From NCBI GenBank assembly GCA_038133505.1, contig JAYPTI010000030.1, positions 1-23,641 of the forward strand: a stretch of 23,641 nt of DNA. Direction: 5' to 3'. Numbering within the stretch: position 1 is the first letter of the stretch; the number at the start of each line of letters is the position of its first letter. Origin of the DNA: JAYQUR01 sp038133505. GTDB lineage: Bacteria; Pseudomonadota; Alphaproteobacteria; MPNO01; UBA830. The notes below the pieces were generated by a model that was given only the letters and a program-made list of their open reading frames with translations, was not told the origin of the DNA and made no database searches. Below are positions 5,845-13,535 of this stretch, piece after piece. Both the position numbers and the translations under genes were made by a program.

Positions 5845-5948
5845 GCCGAATTCTCCCCCCCGGTTGATTTTGGCGAAACGTTATTGGACAACGCCTGACG
5901 AGGCGAGCAAAACATTCGCCGGACACGCCGACACAGGGAGGACAACCC
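5845..5948. promoter_or_regulatory. Divergent control region between the cupin and NIPSNAP genes
   Basis: Two start codons face away from each other across 104 bases, so both promoters must lie here. It includes a C-rich/G-rich tract near 5850-5862 and AGGGAGGAC as the NIPSNAP ribosome site. No clear -10/-35 pair or palindrome was found. Confidence 0.45.
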
Positions 5949-6272
5949 ATGGCCTTTTACGAACTCCGCCAATACAAGGTGAAACCCGGCCAGATGGAAA
6001 ACTGGCTCGATTGCATGGAGCGCGAAATTCTTCCGTTCCAGGTCGCGAACGGCGTCGTGATCTGCGGCAGTTTCCGCGGCGAGACCGACGATTCGGTCTA
6101 TTGCTGGATCCGGCGTTTCGAGAGCGAGCAGCAGCGCGAGGAACAGTACAAGGCGATCTACGAGAACGACTGGTGGCAGAACGAAATGCTGCCGCGGCTC
6201 GCCGACATGCTGGATCGCGACGCGATGGTGGTCACACGGGTCGTTCCGACACGTATGTCGACGATGAAATAG
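5949..6272 (+). CDS. NIPSNAP family protein
   Basis: The 107-residue product starts MAFYELRQYKVKPGQMENW, the typical opening of NIPSNAP-type ferredoxin-fold proteins. These are dimeric alpha-beta barrels related in fold to small monooxygenases and EthD-like proteins. FRGETDDSVYCWIRRFES and YENDWWQNEM give the later strand and the amphipathic helix. The biochemical role of bacterial NIPSNAP proteins is mostly unknown; they often sit beside catabolic or dissimilatory genes. The ATG follows GGGAGGAC at good distance. It is probably the first gene of a plus-strand unit with the methyltransferase and the exporter. A nested RNA stem lies between it and the next gene. Confidence 0.85.
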   Translation: MAFYELRQYKVKPGQMENWLDCMEREILPFQVANGVVICGSFRGETDDSVYCWIRRFESEQQREEQYKAIYENDWWQNEMLPRLADMLDRDAMVVTRVVPTRMSTMK

Positions 6273-6274
6273 CC

Positions 6275-6318
6275 GCCCGGAGTCGCGAAGCCGGCCGAAA
6301 CCGGCTAAACCTCCGGGC
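6275..6318 (+). other. Nested stem structure in the NIPSNAP-methyltransferase intercistronic gap
   Basis: An outer eight-base stem, GCCCGGAG (6275-6282) with CTCCGGGC (6311-6318), encloses a five-base stem, GCCGG (6290-6294) with CCGGC (6301-6305). No T run follows, so it is not a classic terminator. It could stabilise or separate the two parts of the transcript, or be an attenuator. It does not match a riboswitch I recognise. Confidence 0.45.
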
Positions 6319-6367
6319 ACCGTAGCGCCGTCCGGGCGCCGCCACGAACGAACGGGAGCAATCCAAC

Positions 6368-7483
6368 ATGGCCAACGCCAAGGGCCCTTTCCGCGCCGAT
6401 CACGTCGGCAGCCTGCAACGCCCCGAGTGGCTGCTCGAGGCGCGCCAGAAATTCAAGGCGGGCGACATCGACGCCGCTGAATTGCGCGCCCAGGAAGACA
6501 AGGCGATTGCCGACGTCGTCAAGATGCAGGAGGAAATCGGCCTGCAGTCGATCACCGACGGCGAGTTCCGCCGGGAGAATTTCCACTTCGATTTTCTCAG
6601 CAAAATCGGCGGCGTGGATTTCCGCCGCATGATGCCGGAAGGCGCGGAAGGCGAATCCATCGATCCGGAGAAGGCACCGTTCGTCGCCTACATCACCAAA
6701 AAGATGGAACGGCCCGCCGAAGGCTGCGAGGTCGAGAACTTCAAGGTCGTCGCGGGCCTCACCGACCGGACGCCCAAGATCACCATCCCGTCGCCGACGA
6801 TGACGCATTTCCGCGGCGGGCGCGAGGCGATCGACAAGGATGCCTATCCGGAGATGGACGAATTCTTCTCAGATCTGGCGCGGGTATACCGCGAGGAACT
6901 TGCCGGTCTTGCCGACGCCGGTTGCCGGTACGTCCAGTTCGACGACACCAACCTTGCCTACCTCTGCGACGAGAAGATGCGGGACGGCGCGCGCAAGCTG
7001 GGCGAGGACCCGGACGAGCTGCCGGCGACCTACGCGGCGCTGATCAACGACGCGGTGGGCGAGCGGCCCGACGACATGGCGGTCTGCGTCCACCTCTGCC
7101 GCGGCAATGCGCAGAGCCAGTGGTTCGCCTCCGGCGGCTACGAAGTCATTGCGGAAAAGGTCTTCAACCTGACCAAGGTCGACGGCTTCTTCCTGGAATA
7201 CGACGACGAGCGCTCGGGCGGATTCGAGCCCCTGCGGTTCGTCCCCAAGGGCGGCCCGAAGATCGTTCTCGGCCTGCTGACGACCAAGCGGGGCCGGATG
7301 GAGCCGCGCGACGAAATATTGCGCCGCATCGAAGAAGCCTCGAAATTCGTCGATATCGACCAGCTCTGCCTGTCGCCGCAGTGCGGCTTCTCTTCGAACG
7401 CGATCGGCAACCTGATCTCCGTCGAGGAACAGAAAGCCAAACTCGGCGCGATCGTCGACATCGCCAAAGAGGTATGGGGCTGA
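6368..7483 (+). CDS. Cobalamin-independent methionine synthase II-like (MetE C-terminal domain) zinc methyltransferase
   Basis: The 371-residue protein is a stand-alone MetE C-terminal TIM barrel of the YxjG/MetE-C-like group. Such enzymes move methyl groups to a thiol held by a zinc ion. The expected zinc ligands are present: His242 and Cys244 in VHLCRGN, Glu277 in FFLEYDD, and Cys339 in SPQCGF. The N-terminus GPFRADHVGSLQRPEWLLEAR and the motif ITDGEFRREN (62-71) are typical of the substrate-binding side. True MetE is about 750 residues, with an N-terminal half that binds folate. This form lacks it and probably uses another methyl donor. The neighbours (NIPSNAP upstream, an exporter 22 bases downstream, a cupin and an AhpD-like gene divergent) suggest a catabolic rather than biosynthetic role, which is inference. 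Confidence 0.85.
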   Translation: MANAKGPFRADHVGSLQRPEWLLEARQKFKAGDIDAAELRAQEDKAIADVVKMQEEIGLQSITDGEFRRENFHFDFLSKIGGVDFRRMMPEGAEGESIDPEKAPFVAYITKKMERPAEGCEVENFKVVAGLTDRTPKITIPSPTMTHFRGGREAIDKDAYPEMDEFFSDLARVYREELAGLADAGCRYVQFDDTNLAYLCDEKMRDGARKLGEDPDELPATYAALINDAVGERPDDMAVCVHLCRGNAQSQWFASGGYEVIAEKVFNLTKVDGFFLEYDDERSGGFEPLRFVPKGGPKIVLGLLTTKRGRMEPRDEILRRIEEASKFVDIDQLCLSPQCGFSSNAIGNLISVEEQKAKLGAIVDIAKEVWG

Positions 7484-7505
7484 AACCGCGCGGCGGGGCA
7501 GTCCG

Positions 7506-8396
7506 TTGGATATAACGACCGCCCGGGTCCAGAACCCGTCCCTCGGCATCGCGCTCCTGTGCGCAGGCGTGGCGTTCTTCGGGATGGGCGAAGCGTGCGT
7601 GAAGACGCTGGCGAAGGATTACGAGATCCTCCAGGTCGTCTGGGCACGATACGTTTTCCATGCCCTCGTCTTCCTGCTGATCTTCTCGCGGACCGGGATC
7701 GTCAGCCAGATGAAGACGACCCGGCCGTTCCTGCACCTCGCCCGGTCGGTTGCGCTGATGCTCGGCACGATCACGTTCTTCACGGCGCTGATCTATCTCT
7801 CCCTGCCGGAAGCGGTCGCGATTAATTTCGCCTCTCCGCTGCTGGTCACAGCGCTTTCCATCCCGTTCCTCGGCGAGAAGGTCGGCGTCCGTCGCTGGTG
7901 CGCGATCTTCGTCGGATTCGCAGGGGTCCTCGTGATCATCCGACCCGGCCTCGGCGTCATGCACTGGGCGGCGATCCTGCCGCTCGGCACCGCGGTCTGC
8001 TACGCCGCCTACCAGATAATGACGCGCATCGCCGGGCGGACCGAGGATACGCGGACCAGCCTGTTCTGGACGTCGGCGGTGGGCGTGATCGTGATGTCGT
8101 GCATCGTCCCGTTCGTCTGGAAGACGCCGGATGCGTTCGCCTGGGCCCTGATGGTCGCAACCGGCGCCCTGTTCGGCTTCGGCCATTATCTCCTGATCCG
8201 CGCCTTCGAGGTCGCCGACGTGTCGACCCTGTCGCCGTTTCTCTACACCCAGATCGTCTGGGTCACGATCATCAGCATCATCGTTTTCGGCCAGTATCCG
8301 GACGGCGTTTCGATGATCGGCGCGGCTATCGTTATTGCGAGCGGGCTCTACATCTGGCACCGCGAGTCTCGGGTACGTCGCAAGGCCTCGGCCTGA
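7506..8396 (+). CDS. DMT superfamily transporter with two EamA domains
   Basis: This 296-residue inner-membrane protein has about ten hydrophobic spans, arranged as two five-helix EamA repeats. EamA carriers export small metabolites or amino-acid derivatives, though some import. Recognisable landmarks are ARYVFHALVF in the first repeat, LPEAVAINFASPLLVTALS, LGEKVGVRRW at the repeat-specific loop, GFAGVLVIIRPG ending repeat one, and YLLIRAFEVADVSTLSPF in repeat two. The family glutamate of the LGE motif is kept. The frame starts at TTG 7506-7508, 22 bases after the methyltransferase stop, with a G-rich but weak ribosome site. No ATG lies close before the first helix. The spacing suggests cotranscription with the two upstream genes, perhaps to export or take up their substrate or product. 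Confidence 0.85.
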   Translation: MDITTARVQNPSLGIALLCAGVAFFGMGEACVKTLAKDYEILQVVWARYVFHALVFLLIFSRTGIVSQMKTTRPFLHLARSVALMLGTITFFTALIYLSLPEAVAINFASPLLVTALSIPFLGEKVGVRRWCAIFVGFAGVLVIIRPGLGVMHWAAILPLGTAVCYAAYQIMTRIAGRTEDTRTSLFWTSAVGVIVMSCIVPFVWKTPDAFAWALMVATGALFGFGHYLLIRAFEVADVSTLSPFLYTQIVWVTIISIIVFGQYPDGVSMIGAAIVIASGLYIWHRESRVRRKASA

Positions 8397-8526
8397 TCCT
8401 CGCCCGCGGGGGCACCGAGTCCGAACGCAATCGGCGTCCGTATGTTTACCGCCGTTTCGCTTCGGGGCCGCGTCGCAATTCAGGCAGCGGGGAACAACCG
8501 CAACTTTTCGCCGCTTCGCCGACCTG

Positions 8527-9201
8527 TCAGCCGACCTCGGGCGAGTTAAGGACACCGCAGGTTTCCCTGCCAAGAAGCTCGGCGTCCGTACGGGACTGCA
8601 GTTCGTCGAAGCTGAGACCGTCGACCTTCTCCCGAACGGTAAGCCCGCGATCGGTCACGTCCACGACGGCGAGGTCTGTATAGACCGTGCTCACCACGCC
8701 GAGACCGGTAAGAGGATAGCTGCATTCGCGGACGAGCTTCGCTTCGCCGGTCTTGGTGTTGTGATCCGTCATGACGAAAACGCGGCGCGCGCCGACAGCG
8801 AGATCCATCGCACCGCCCACGGCGGGCACGCCGCCGCCGCCGGTCGACCAGTTGGCGAGGTCGCCCGCAGACGAAACCTGAAACGCGCCGAGAACGCAGA
8901 TATCGATGTGGCCGCCCCGAACCATCCCGAACGAATCCGCGTGATGGAAGAAGGATCCGCCAGGAAGCATCGTGACGGGTTTCTTGCCGGCATTGATCAG
9001 ATCGTAATCGGCCTCGTTGTCTCTCGGCTCCGGTCCCATGCCGAGTATGCCGTTTTCGCTGTGAAAGACGATTTCGCGGTCGCCGGGGATATAGTTCGCA
9101 ACGAGTTCGGGCATGCCGATCCCGAGATTGACGTACATGCCGTCCTGAATGTCCTGCGCGAGCCTCCAGGCAACCTGGCGCCGGGTCAACTTGTCAGTCA
9201 T
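8527..9201 (-). CDS. 3-oxoacid CoA-transferase subunit B
   Basis: The 224-residue beta subunit moves CoA between a donor such as succinyl-CoA and a 3-oxo acid, for ketone-body or 3-oxoadipate breakdown. The catalytic glutamate lies in the motif HSENGILGMG. The start NLGIGMPELVANYIP and the glycine-rich GGHIDICVLGAFQVS are standard for the family, as is DHNTKTGEAKLV. It follows subunit A with its ATG overlapping the TGA (ATGA, 9198-9201), so the subunits are translationally coupled. Sequence alone does not separate acetoacetate (ScoB/AtoA-like) from 3-oxoadipate (PcaJ) use, and no other pca genes are in the window. It runs toward the DMT gene; the 130 bases between them show no clear terminator. 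Confidence 0.9.
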   Translation of the reverse strand: MTDKLTRRQVAWRLAQDIQDGMYVNLGIGMPELVANYIPGDREIVFHSENGILGMGPEPRDNEADYDLINAGKKPVTMLPGGSFFHHADSFGMVRGGHIDICVLGAFQVSSAGDLANWSTGGGGVPAVGGAMDLAVGARRVFVMTDHNTKTGEAKLVRECSYPLTGLGVVSTVYTDLAVVDVTDRGLTVREKVDGLSFDELQSRTDAELLGRETCGVLNSPEVG

Positions 9202-9923
9202 GGCTTACGGCCTCCGAGATAGTGGACGCCGTTCTCTATCATCTCGCGTTCGCTGACCGGATTCGGAACCTCGACTACACGGTCCACGAAGATCCCAGGC
9301 GTCACGACCGCTTCGGGGGGAATGTCGCCGAGCGGAACGATTTTCCGGGCCTGTACGATGGTCGTCGTCGCGGCCGTGCACATGATCGGGCCGAAATTCC
9401 GCGCCGCGAGCCGGTAGGTAAGGTTTCCCCAGCGGTCCGCGAGTTCGGCCTTTATCAGGGCGACATCGGCATGCAGCGGGTCCTCGAGAACGAACTCCTC
9501 GCCGTTGTAGACCCGCCGCTGCTTGCCCTCAGCGAGTGGAGTCCCGATCGTCGTCCGCGAGTAGAAACCGCCGATTCCGGCGCCGGCGGCACGAATTCGC
9601 TCCGCCAGGGTGCCCTGCGGAACTACCTCGAGTTCGAGACGGCCAGCCTTGTACATCTCGTCGAATACGTGCGACGCCGTCGATCTCGGAAACGAACAGA
9701 CGATCCTGGCGACGTTACCCGATTCCAGGAGGGCGGCCAGCCCTACATTACCGTTGCCCGCGTTGTTGTTCACGACCGTGAGGTCGCGCGCACCGTGATC
9801 GATGAGCGCATGAACGAGCTCGGTCGGGTTGCCGGATTCGCCGAAACCGCTGATAAGAACGCAATCGCCGTCTCGGACGACGGAAACGGCCTCGTGCAAG
9901 GAAGCGACAGTCTTGTCTATCAT
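9198..9923 (-). CDS. 3-oxoacid CoA-transferase subunit A
   Basis: This 241-residue alpha subunit forms the CoA-binding half of the heterodimer. The CoA motif is GFGESGNPTELV near the N-terminus. VNNNAGNGNVGLAALLE follows, then the family strings GTLAERIRAAGAGI, VLEDPLHADVALIKA and VTPGIFVDRVVEV. The frame stays open for another 82 codons upstream, to 10169. That part is low in family likeness, so I start at the ATG at 9921-9923 (MIDKTV), where homology begins. The ribosome site is weak. The start lies about 226 bases from the dinB start on the opposite strand, so the two share a divergent region. The resemblance to PcaI (especially ALIKAELADRWGNLTYR) is noted without assigning the symbol. Confidence 0.88.
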   Translation of the reverse strand: MIDKTVASLHEAVSVVRDGDCVLISGFGESGNPTELVHALIDHGARDLTVVNNNAGNGNVGLAALLESGNVARIVCSFPRSTASHVFDEMYKAGRLELEVVPQGTLAERIRAAGAGIGGFYSRTTIGTPLAEGKQRRVYNGEEFVLEDPLHADVALIKAELADRWGNLTYRLAARNFGPIMCTAATTTIVQARKIVPLGDIPPEAVVTPGIFVDRVVEVPNPVSEREMIENGVHYLGGRKP

Positions 9924-10149
9924 ATCGTCCGATTGTCCGCGGCGCCCGGCCGCTTCTCCCTTATCTCGCAGAATTTCGGCGTTTATATGCCAAACTCGCA
10001 AGGTTAGCGAGCGCGGCGGGAGAGACGCAACGAGTTTGAGAAGCTCGCCGAAGAAGTCGCGAAGGAAGTCGCGAACGAGATCCCGACGGTATTCAAGAAG
10101 GCCTGGTCTCCCAATTGACCGGGACCCAGCCGGGGCACAGAGTCGGCGC
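9924..10149. promoter_or_regulatory. Divergent region between the CoA-transferase and dinB
   Basis: Both neighbouring genes start away from this stretch. It holds a 12-bp tandem repeat (GAAGTCGCGAAG at 10053-10064, GAAGTCGCGAAC at 10065-10076). It also holds a short open frame from ATG 9987 that meets a TAG at 10005-10007 and then continues open to a TGA at 10116. The tail of that frame is protein-like (NEFEKLAEEVAKEVANEI), but no start lies after the TAG. No SOS-type operator was recognised. Confidence 0.4.
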
Positions 10150-11403
10150 ATGCCGAGCCTTTGCCGCACCTGCTTTCACCTTTTCGACGCCCCTGTCGAC
10201 GCGCCCTGCCCGTCCTGCGGCGACGGCCTGACGGTATCGCACACGGAAATCGACCGGCTTCGAATCGCCCATCTCGATTGCGATTCCTTCTATGCCAGCG
10301 TCGAGAAACGCGACCGCCCAGAGCTCGCCGACAAGCCGGTTCTGGTCGGCGGCCGGCAGCGCGGAGTCGTCATGGCCGCCTGCTACGTCGCGCGCCGTTT
10401 CGGCGTCCATTCCGCGATGCCGATGTTCAAGGCCCTCCGGCAGTGCCCGGGCGCCGTCGTCATCCGGCCCGATATGCAGAAATACGGCCGGATCGGGCGC
10501 GACATTCGCGACATGATGCGGTCTGTGACGCCGCTCGTCGAACCGATCTCGATAGACGAGGCGTTCCTGGATTTGACAGGGACGGAAAGGCTTCATGGCG
10601 GCGTCCCGGCGCAGACGGTCGCGCGGCTGGTTACGGACATTCGCGCGGCGCACGGAATTACCGTCTCGGTGGGGCTGAGCCACAACAAGTTTCTGGCAAA
10701 GCTCGCCTCCGCTCTGGAAAAGCCGCACGGCTTTACGATCATCGGCGCCGCTGAAACCGTCTCATTCCTCGCAGCCCAGCCGGTATTGCGCATCTGGGGC
10801 GTCGGCGCCGTCCTGCAGAAGCGCCTCGAACGGGACGGCATTACCCGCATCAGAGAGCTGCAGCTGATCCCGGAGGCGGAACTCGTTCGCCGATACGGAA
10901 AGATTGGAGAGCGGCTTGCCCGGCTTTCCTTCGGCCGGGATTCACGGCTCGTCGAACCCGGGTCGGGTCGCAAGAGCCTGTCCAGCGAGACCACGTTCGC
11001 CGAAGACGTCTCGGATGCGGAAGGTTTGAAGCGGATACTCTGGCGCCAGTCGGAAAAAGTCTCGGCCGGCGTCAAGAAGGAAGGTATCGGCGGACGGACA
11101 GTCACGCTGAAGCTGAAAACCTCCCGTTTCCGGATCCTCACGCGGTCCCAGACGCTCCCCCATCCGACTCAGCTTGCGGACGTCATCTACGCGGCGGCCG
11201 CGCCGCTGATAGACCGCGAAGCGGACGGAACGGCCTTCCGGCTGCTCGGCATCGGACTGTCGGAGTTTGCGCCGGCGGATATGTGCGACCCCGTCGATCT
11301 TGCAGACCCGGACGCGCAGCGGCGCAAGCGCGTGGAGACGACGCTGGATGAACTCCGCGACCGCTTCGGTCCGGACTCGATCGTGAAGGGGCGGCAGCTG
11401 TAA
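10150..11403 (+). CDS. dinB: DNA polymerase IV (Y-family) with N-terminal zinc motif
   Basis: The 417-residue product is an error-prone Y-family polymerase used for lesion bypass. Residues 1-30 carry two cysteine pairs (C5xxC8 and C20xxC23), a zinc-ribbon lead seen in a subset of alphaproteobacterial DinB. The palm follows with AHLDCDSFYASVEKRD (Asp43 first metal ligand) and SIDEAFLD (Asp136, Glu137). The fingers are around GVVMAACYVARRFGV, and the thumb HhH near LRIWGVGAVLQKRL. The little finger ends RLLGIGLSEFAPA and the tail ends VKGRQL. No canonical C-terminal QLxLF clamp motif is present, though GLSEF may serve. The frame extends upstream to 9829, but homology starts at the ATG at 10150, and the upstream part overlaps the CoA-transferase on the other strand. 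Confidence 0.9.
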   Translation: MPSLCRTCFHLFDAPVDAPCPSCGDGLTVSHTEIDRLRIAHLDCDSFYASVEKRDRPELADKPVLVGGRQRGVVMAACYVARRFGVHSAMPMFKALRQCPGAVVIRPDMQKYGRIGRDIRDMMRSVTPLVEPISIDEAFLDLTGTERLHGGVPAQTVARLVTDIRAAHGITVSVGLSHNKFLAKLASALEKPHGFTIIGAAETVSFLAAQPVLRIWGVGAVLQKRLERDGITRIRELQLIPEAELVRRYGKIGERLARLSFGRDSRLVEPGSGRKSLSSETTFAEDVSDAEGLKRILWRQSEKVSAGVKKEGIGGRTVTLKLKTSRFRILTRSQTLPHPTQLADVIYAAAAPLIDREADGTAFRLLGIGLSEFAPADMCDPVDLADPDAQRRKRVETTLDELRDRFGPDSIVKGRQL

Positions 11404-11413
11404 GGCGCGCGCT

Positions 11414-12550
11414 TCAGAGTCCGAGCCAAATTCCGTGGTCGATCTTCGCCAGGTGAGCCATCAGATATTCGATATTGTCGTCGCACATCGCGCGGTCCGG
11501 ATCCTCGAAATTGGTGATGATCCGATCGATCATCTGCCGGCGGAACCGCTCCTGATCGTTGTCCCCGCCGTCGTACTCGGTTTCTTGGGAAACCTCGATC
11601 GCGGCCTGGAATGCCGGCCGCAGCGCATCGGGCAGTTTCGCCTTCTCGAGCGGCTGCAGGACGGCATCGTCCCCGTCCCCGTAAATGATCTTCCGGGCCC
11701 CCGAGAGGGGGATGCGCGACAGGGTCACGATGCTGGCGTCTAAGAAGTCGACGTCGCCCATGCAGACCGCGCGTAAAACGATCGTCGGCGTCCGACGGCC
11801 GTTCTTGTAAAATTGAACGATCAGCCGTCGGGTGTCGGTTTTCGCAGCCGGTCCGCCGACGAGGCCGAGCGTCGCCTTTTCGCGGGACTGGAGCTCGAGA
11901 TCGCCGATCTGGTCGCTCGACAGGTCCATCCGGGCGAGCAGCCGCTGGTGAAGTTCCTCGGAAACGATCGACATCAGCCGTTCGGTGATCTCGACCGGAA
12001 CCGACCCGCGGCCGACTAGCGATTCCTTCACGATGTCGCTTTGCTCGAAATCGTCGATCAGACGATGCATCGCCGCTTCTGAAATATCCGCACCCTCGTT
12101 CGCGACGAGTTCGCCGACGAAATTCTCGTTGCGTGTCTCGATCAGCGCGTCCGAAAGTCGTCCCGAAACGGAAGCGCGGCCGGCGATCGCGCGCTGCTTT
12201 TCCTCGCCCTGGCTGCGCACGATCTCGATAAGGTCGGCGTGGGTAAGCACCGACGAGTATTTGAGCATCGGGACCGAGACCGCTTCGACGTCATGCGCGA
12301 GCGTGACCGCGATGTCATGCGGCAGGTACGGGCATTCCTTGAGATTGCTGGCGAGTGCCTTTCGGACGCGCTCTTCCGCGTCCTTGCACATGATCGAGAA
12401 GATTTCCTCGGCCAGTTTCTTTTCTTCGGCGCCGAAATTCTCGGCGGCGTCGTAGTGAGTCGCGATCTTTGCAGCCGCATCCGCGCGTGCCTCTACGGAC
12501 GGATCCTGAAGCAGACGTGCGACGTCTTCCTTGGACAGTTTGGCGTTCAT
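11414..12550 (-). CDS. DUF2336 domain protein, HEAT-like repeats
   Basis: The 378-residue protein matches the DUF2336 family of alphaproteobacteria (Pfam PF10098 from memory). It is all-alpha and cytosolic. Sets of about 30-40 residues recall HEAT repeats, for example VARLLQDPSVEARADAAAKI (N-terminus), ERVRKALASNLKECPYLPHDIAV, and VSVPMLKYSSVLTHADLIEIV. The C-terminal third is a conserved helical region with RRMPTIVLR-like text (here RRTPTIVLRAVCMGDVDF) followed by SGARKIIYGDG. The function is unknown; the repeats suggest a protein-binding scaffold. It faces dinB tail to tail with only ten bases between stops, and diverges from the cytochrome c gene across about 208 bases. Confidence 0.82.
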   Translation of the reverse strand: MNAKLSKEDVARLLQDPSVEARADAAAKIATHYDAAENFGAEEKKLAEEIFSIMCKDAEERVRKALASNLKECPYLPHDIAVTLAHDVEAVSVPMLKYSSVLTHADLIEIVRSQGEEKQRAIAGRASVSGRLSDALIETRNENFVGELVANEGADISEAAMHRLIDDFEQSDIVKESLVGRGSVPVEITERLMSIVSEELHQRLLARMDLSSDQIGDLELQSREKATLGLVGGPAAKTDTRRLIVQFYKNGRRTPTIVLRAVCMGDVDFLDASIVTLSRIPLSGARKIIYGDGDDAVLQPLEKAKLPDALRPAFQAAIEVSQETEYDGGDNDQERFRRQMIDRIITNFEDPDRAMCDDNIEYLMAHLAKIDHGIWLGL

Positions 12551-12758
12551 ATGTCCCGCTTTCCTCCACGGATTCCGGCCGCGTTCGGCCCTCCGGGTCC
12601 CTCGGCCTTATCATTCGACAAAGACCTTAATGGTCGATTAAGTCGCTGGATGTACGAAACGGTAACGGACGGGCCATACCGACGTGTGTTGCACGCCCGG
12701 GCGCGGCGTAATATGTACGTTGCCATACACGAATGATTCACCATCGGAAAAGTTGAAG
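12551..12758. promoter_or_regulatory. Divergent control region between DUF2336 and cytochrome c genes
   Basis: Promoters for both flanking genes are expected here. A 15-bp dyad, TTAAT-GGTCG-ATTAA (12627-12641), overlaps a second GACC/GGTC pairing (12623-12635). It could be an operator or part of a promoter. No firm -10/-35 pair was assigned. Confidence 0.35.
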
Positions 12759-13142
12759 ATGAAGAACCTCACGAAGATCCTCGGAATCGCCTTTATTCTC
12801 TCGATGTCAACGACTTATGCGCATTCCGCTGACGTCGCGAAGGGCAAGTCCGTCTTCAACAAATGCAAGGCCTGCCACAGCCTGGCCGCGGCCAAGAACG
12901 GCATCGGTCCCAGCCTCGCCGGCCTTTTCGGCCGCAAGGCGGGCACCGCCGGAAACTACAAGTTCTCCAAGGCGATGCAGGACGCCGGCGGCAAGGGACT
13001 TGTCTGGGACGAAAAGACCCTGGCCGATTACCTCAAGAAGCCCAGGGACTACGTCAAGGGCACCAAAATGGCGTTTGCCGGGCTCAACAAGGCGTCCGAT
13101 CTCGAGAACATCATCGCGTTCCTGAAGGACGCGACGAAGTAG
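12759..13142 (+). CDS. Periplasmic class I cytochrome c
   Basis: The 127-residue protein carries a Sec signal peptide (1-23; MKNLTKILGIAFILSMS...AHS, cleavage before or at ADVAKG). The haem site is CKACH (Cys36, Cys39, His40). Met104 in YVKGTKMAFAG is the expected sixth ligand. The rest, with GPSLAGLFGRKAGTA and VWDEKTLADYLKKPRDYV, matches c2/c550-type soluble cytochromes that shuttle electrons in the periplasm. I chose the ATG at 12759, where the signal peptide starts; the open frame runs back to 12684 without family likeness. It ends TAG at 13140-13142, directly against the stop of the minus-strand fragment (13143-13145). The partner oxidase or dehydrogenase is not in the window. Confidence 0.9.
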   Translation: MKNLTKILGIAFILSMSTTYAHSADVAKGKSVFNKCKACHSLAAAKNGIGPSLAGLFGRKAGTAGNYKFSKAMQDAGGKGLVWDEKTLADYLKKPRDYVKGTKMAFAGLNKASDLENIIAFLKDATK

Positions 13143-13535
13143 CTACCTCTTCGCCGCCAGCGCGGCGGCGACTGCCGCGATCTGGTCGTCCACGGAAATA
13201 TCGGCCATCCCGGCGATTTCGAGGTCGCGGTCCTCGTAGGCGTTGACGTCGGGCCGCTCGTCCATCCACGCCCGCAAACGCTCGTCGCGCGCACGAACGA
13301 GCGCCGTCACTTGGGGATGGAAGAGCTGCAGCATCGCCGATATCCAACGTTTCACCGGCCAGGACGGCTGGGCGTGGTCGATCACGAAGGCATCGACCAG
13401 ATTGCACACGTCGTCGGCCCTGTACCATGTCTCCCCCGTGACCCATCGGTCGGTCGAAAACAGCTGGATCGGGACGCCTCGCGGATCCATCGATACCGCG
13501 ACCAGGTGCGTCAGGTCGTCGTTGGGATCCGCGGG
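13143..13535 (-). pseudogene. Conserved hypothetical gene (DUF6969-like), 5' part lost
   Basis: About 125 codons at the end of this frame look like the C-terminus of a conserved alphaproteobacterial protein. It begins near DLTHLVAVSMDPRGVPIQLF and continues STDRWVTGETWYRADDV, VKRWISAMLQLFHPQVTAL and a last helix EISVDDQ-like (here ADISVDDQIAAVAAAL). I recall this as resembling the DUF6969 family, from memory. Upstream of about 13535 the frame stays open to 14405, but the product becomes Arg-rich nonsense, because it is antisense to the permease fragment and runs through the FGE-like gene in another frame. The N-terminal half is therefore missing. A shortened product from an internal start cannot be excluded. 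It is convergent with the cytochrome c gene. Confidence 0.6.

Noticed and set aside
6273..6367. A SAM-type riboswitch before the MetE-like gene
   Set aside because: The nested stem has no recognisable conserved SAM-riboswitch core, and the gene is probably not methionine biosynthesis.
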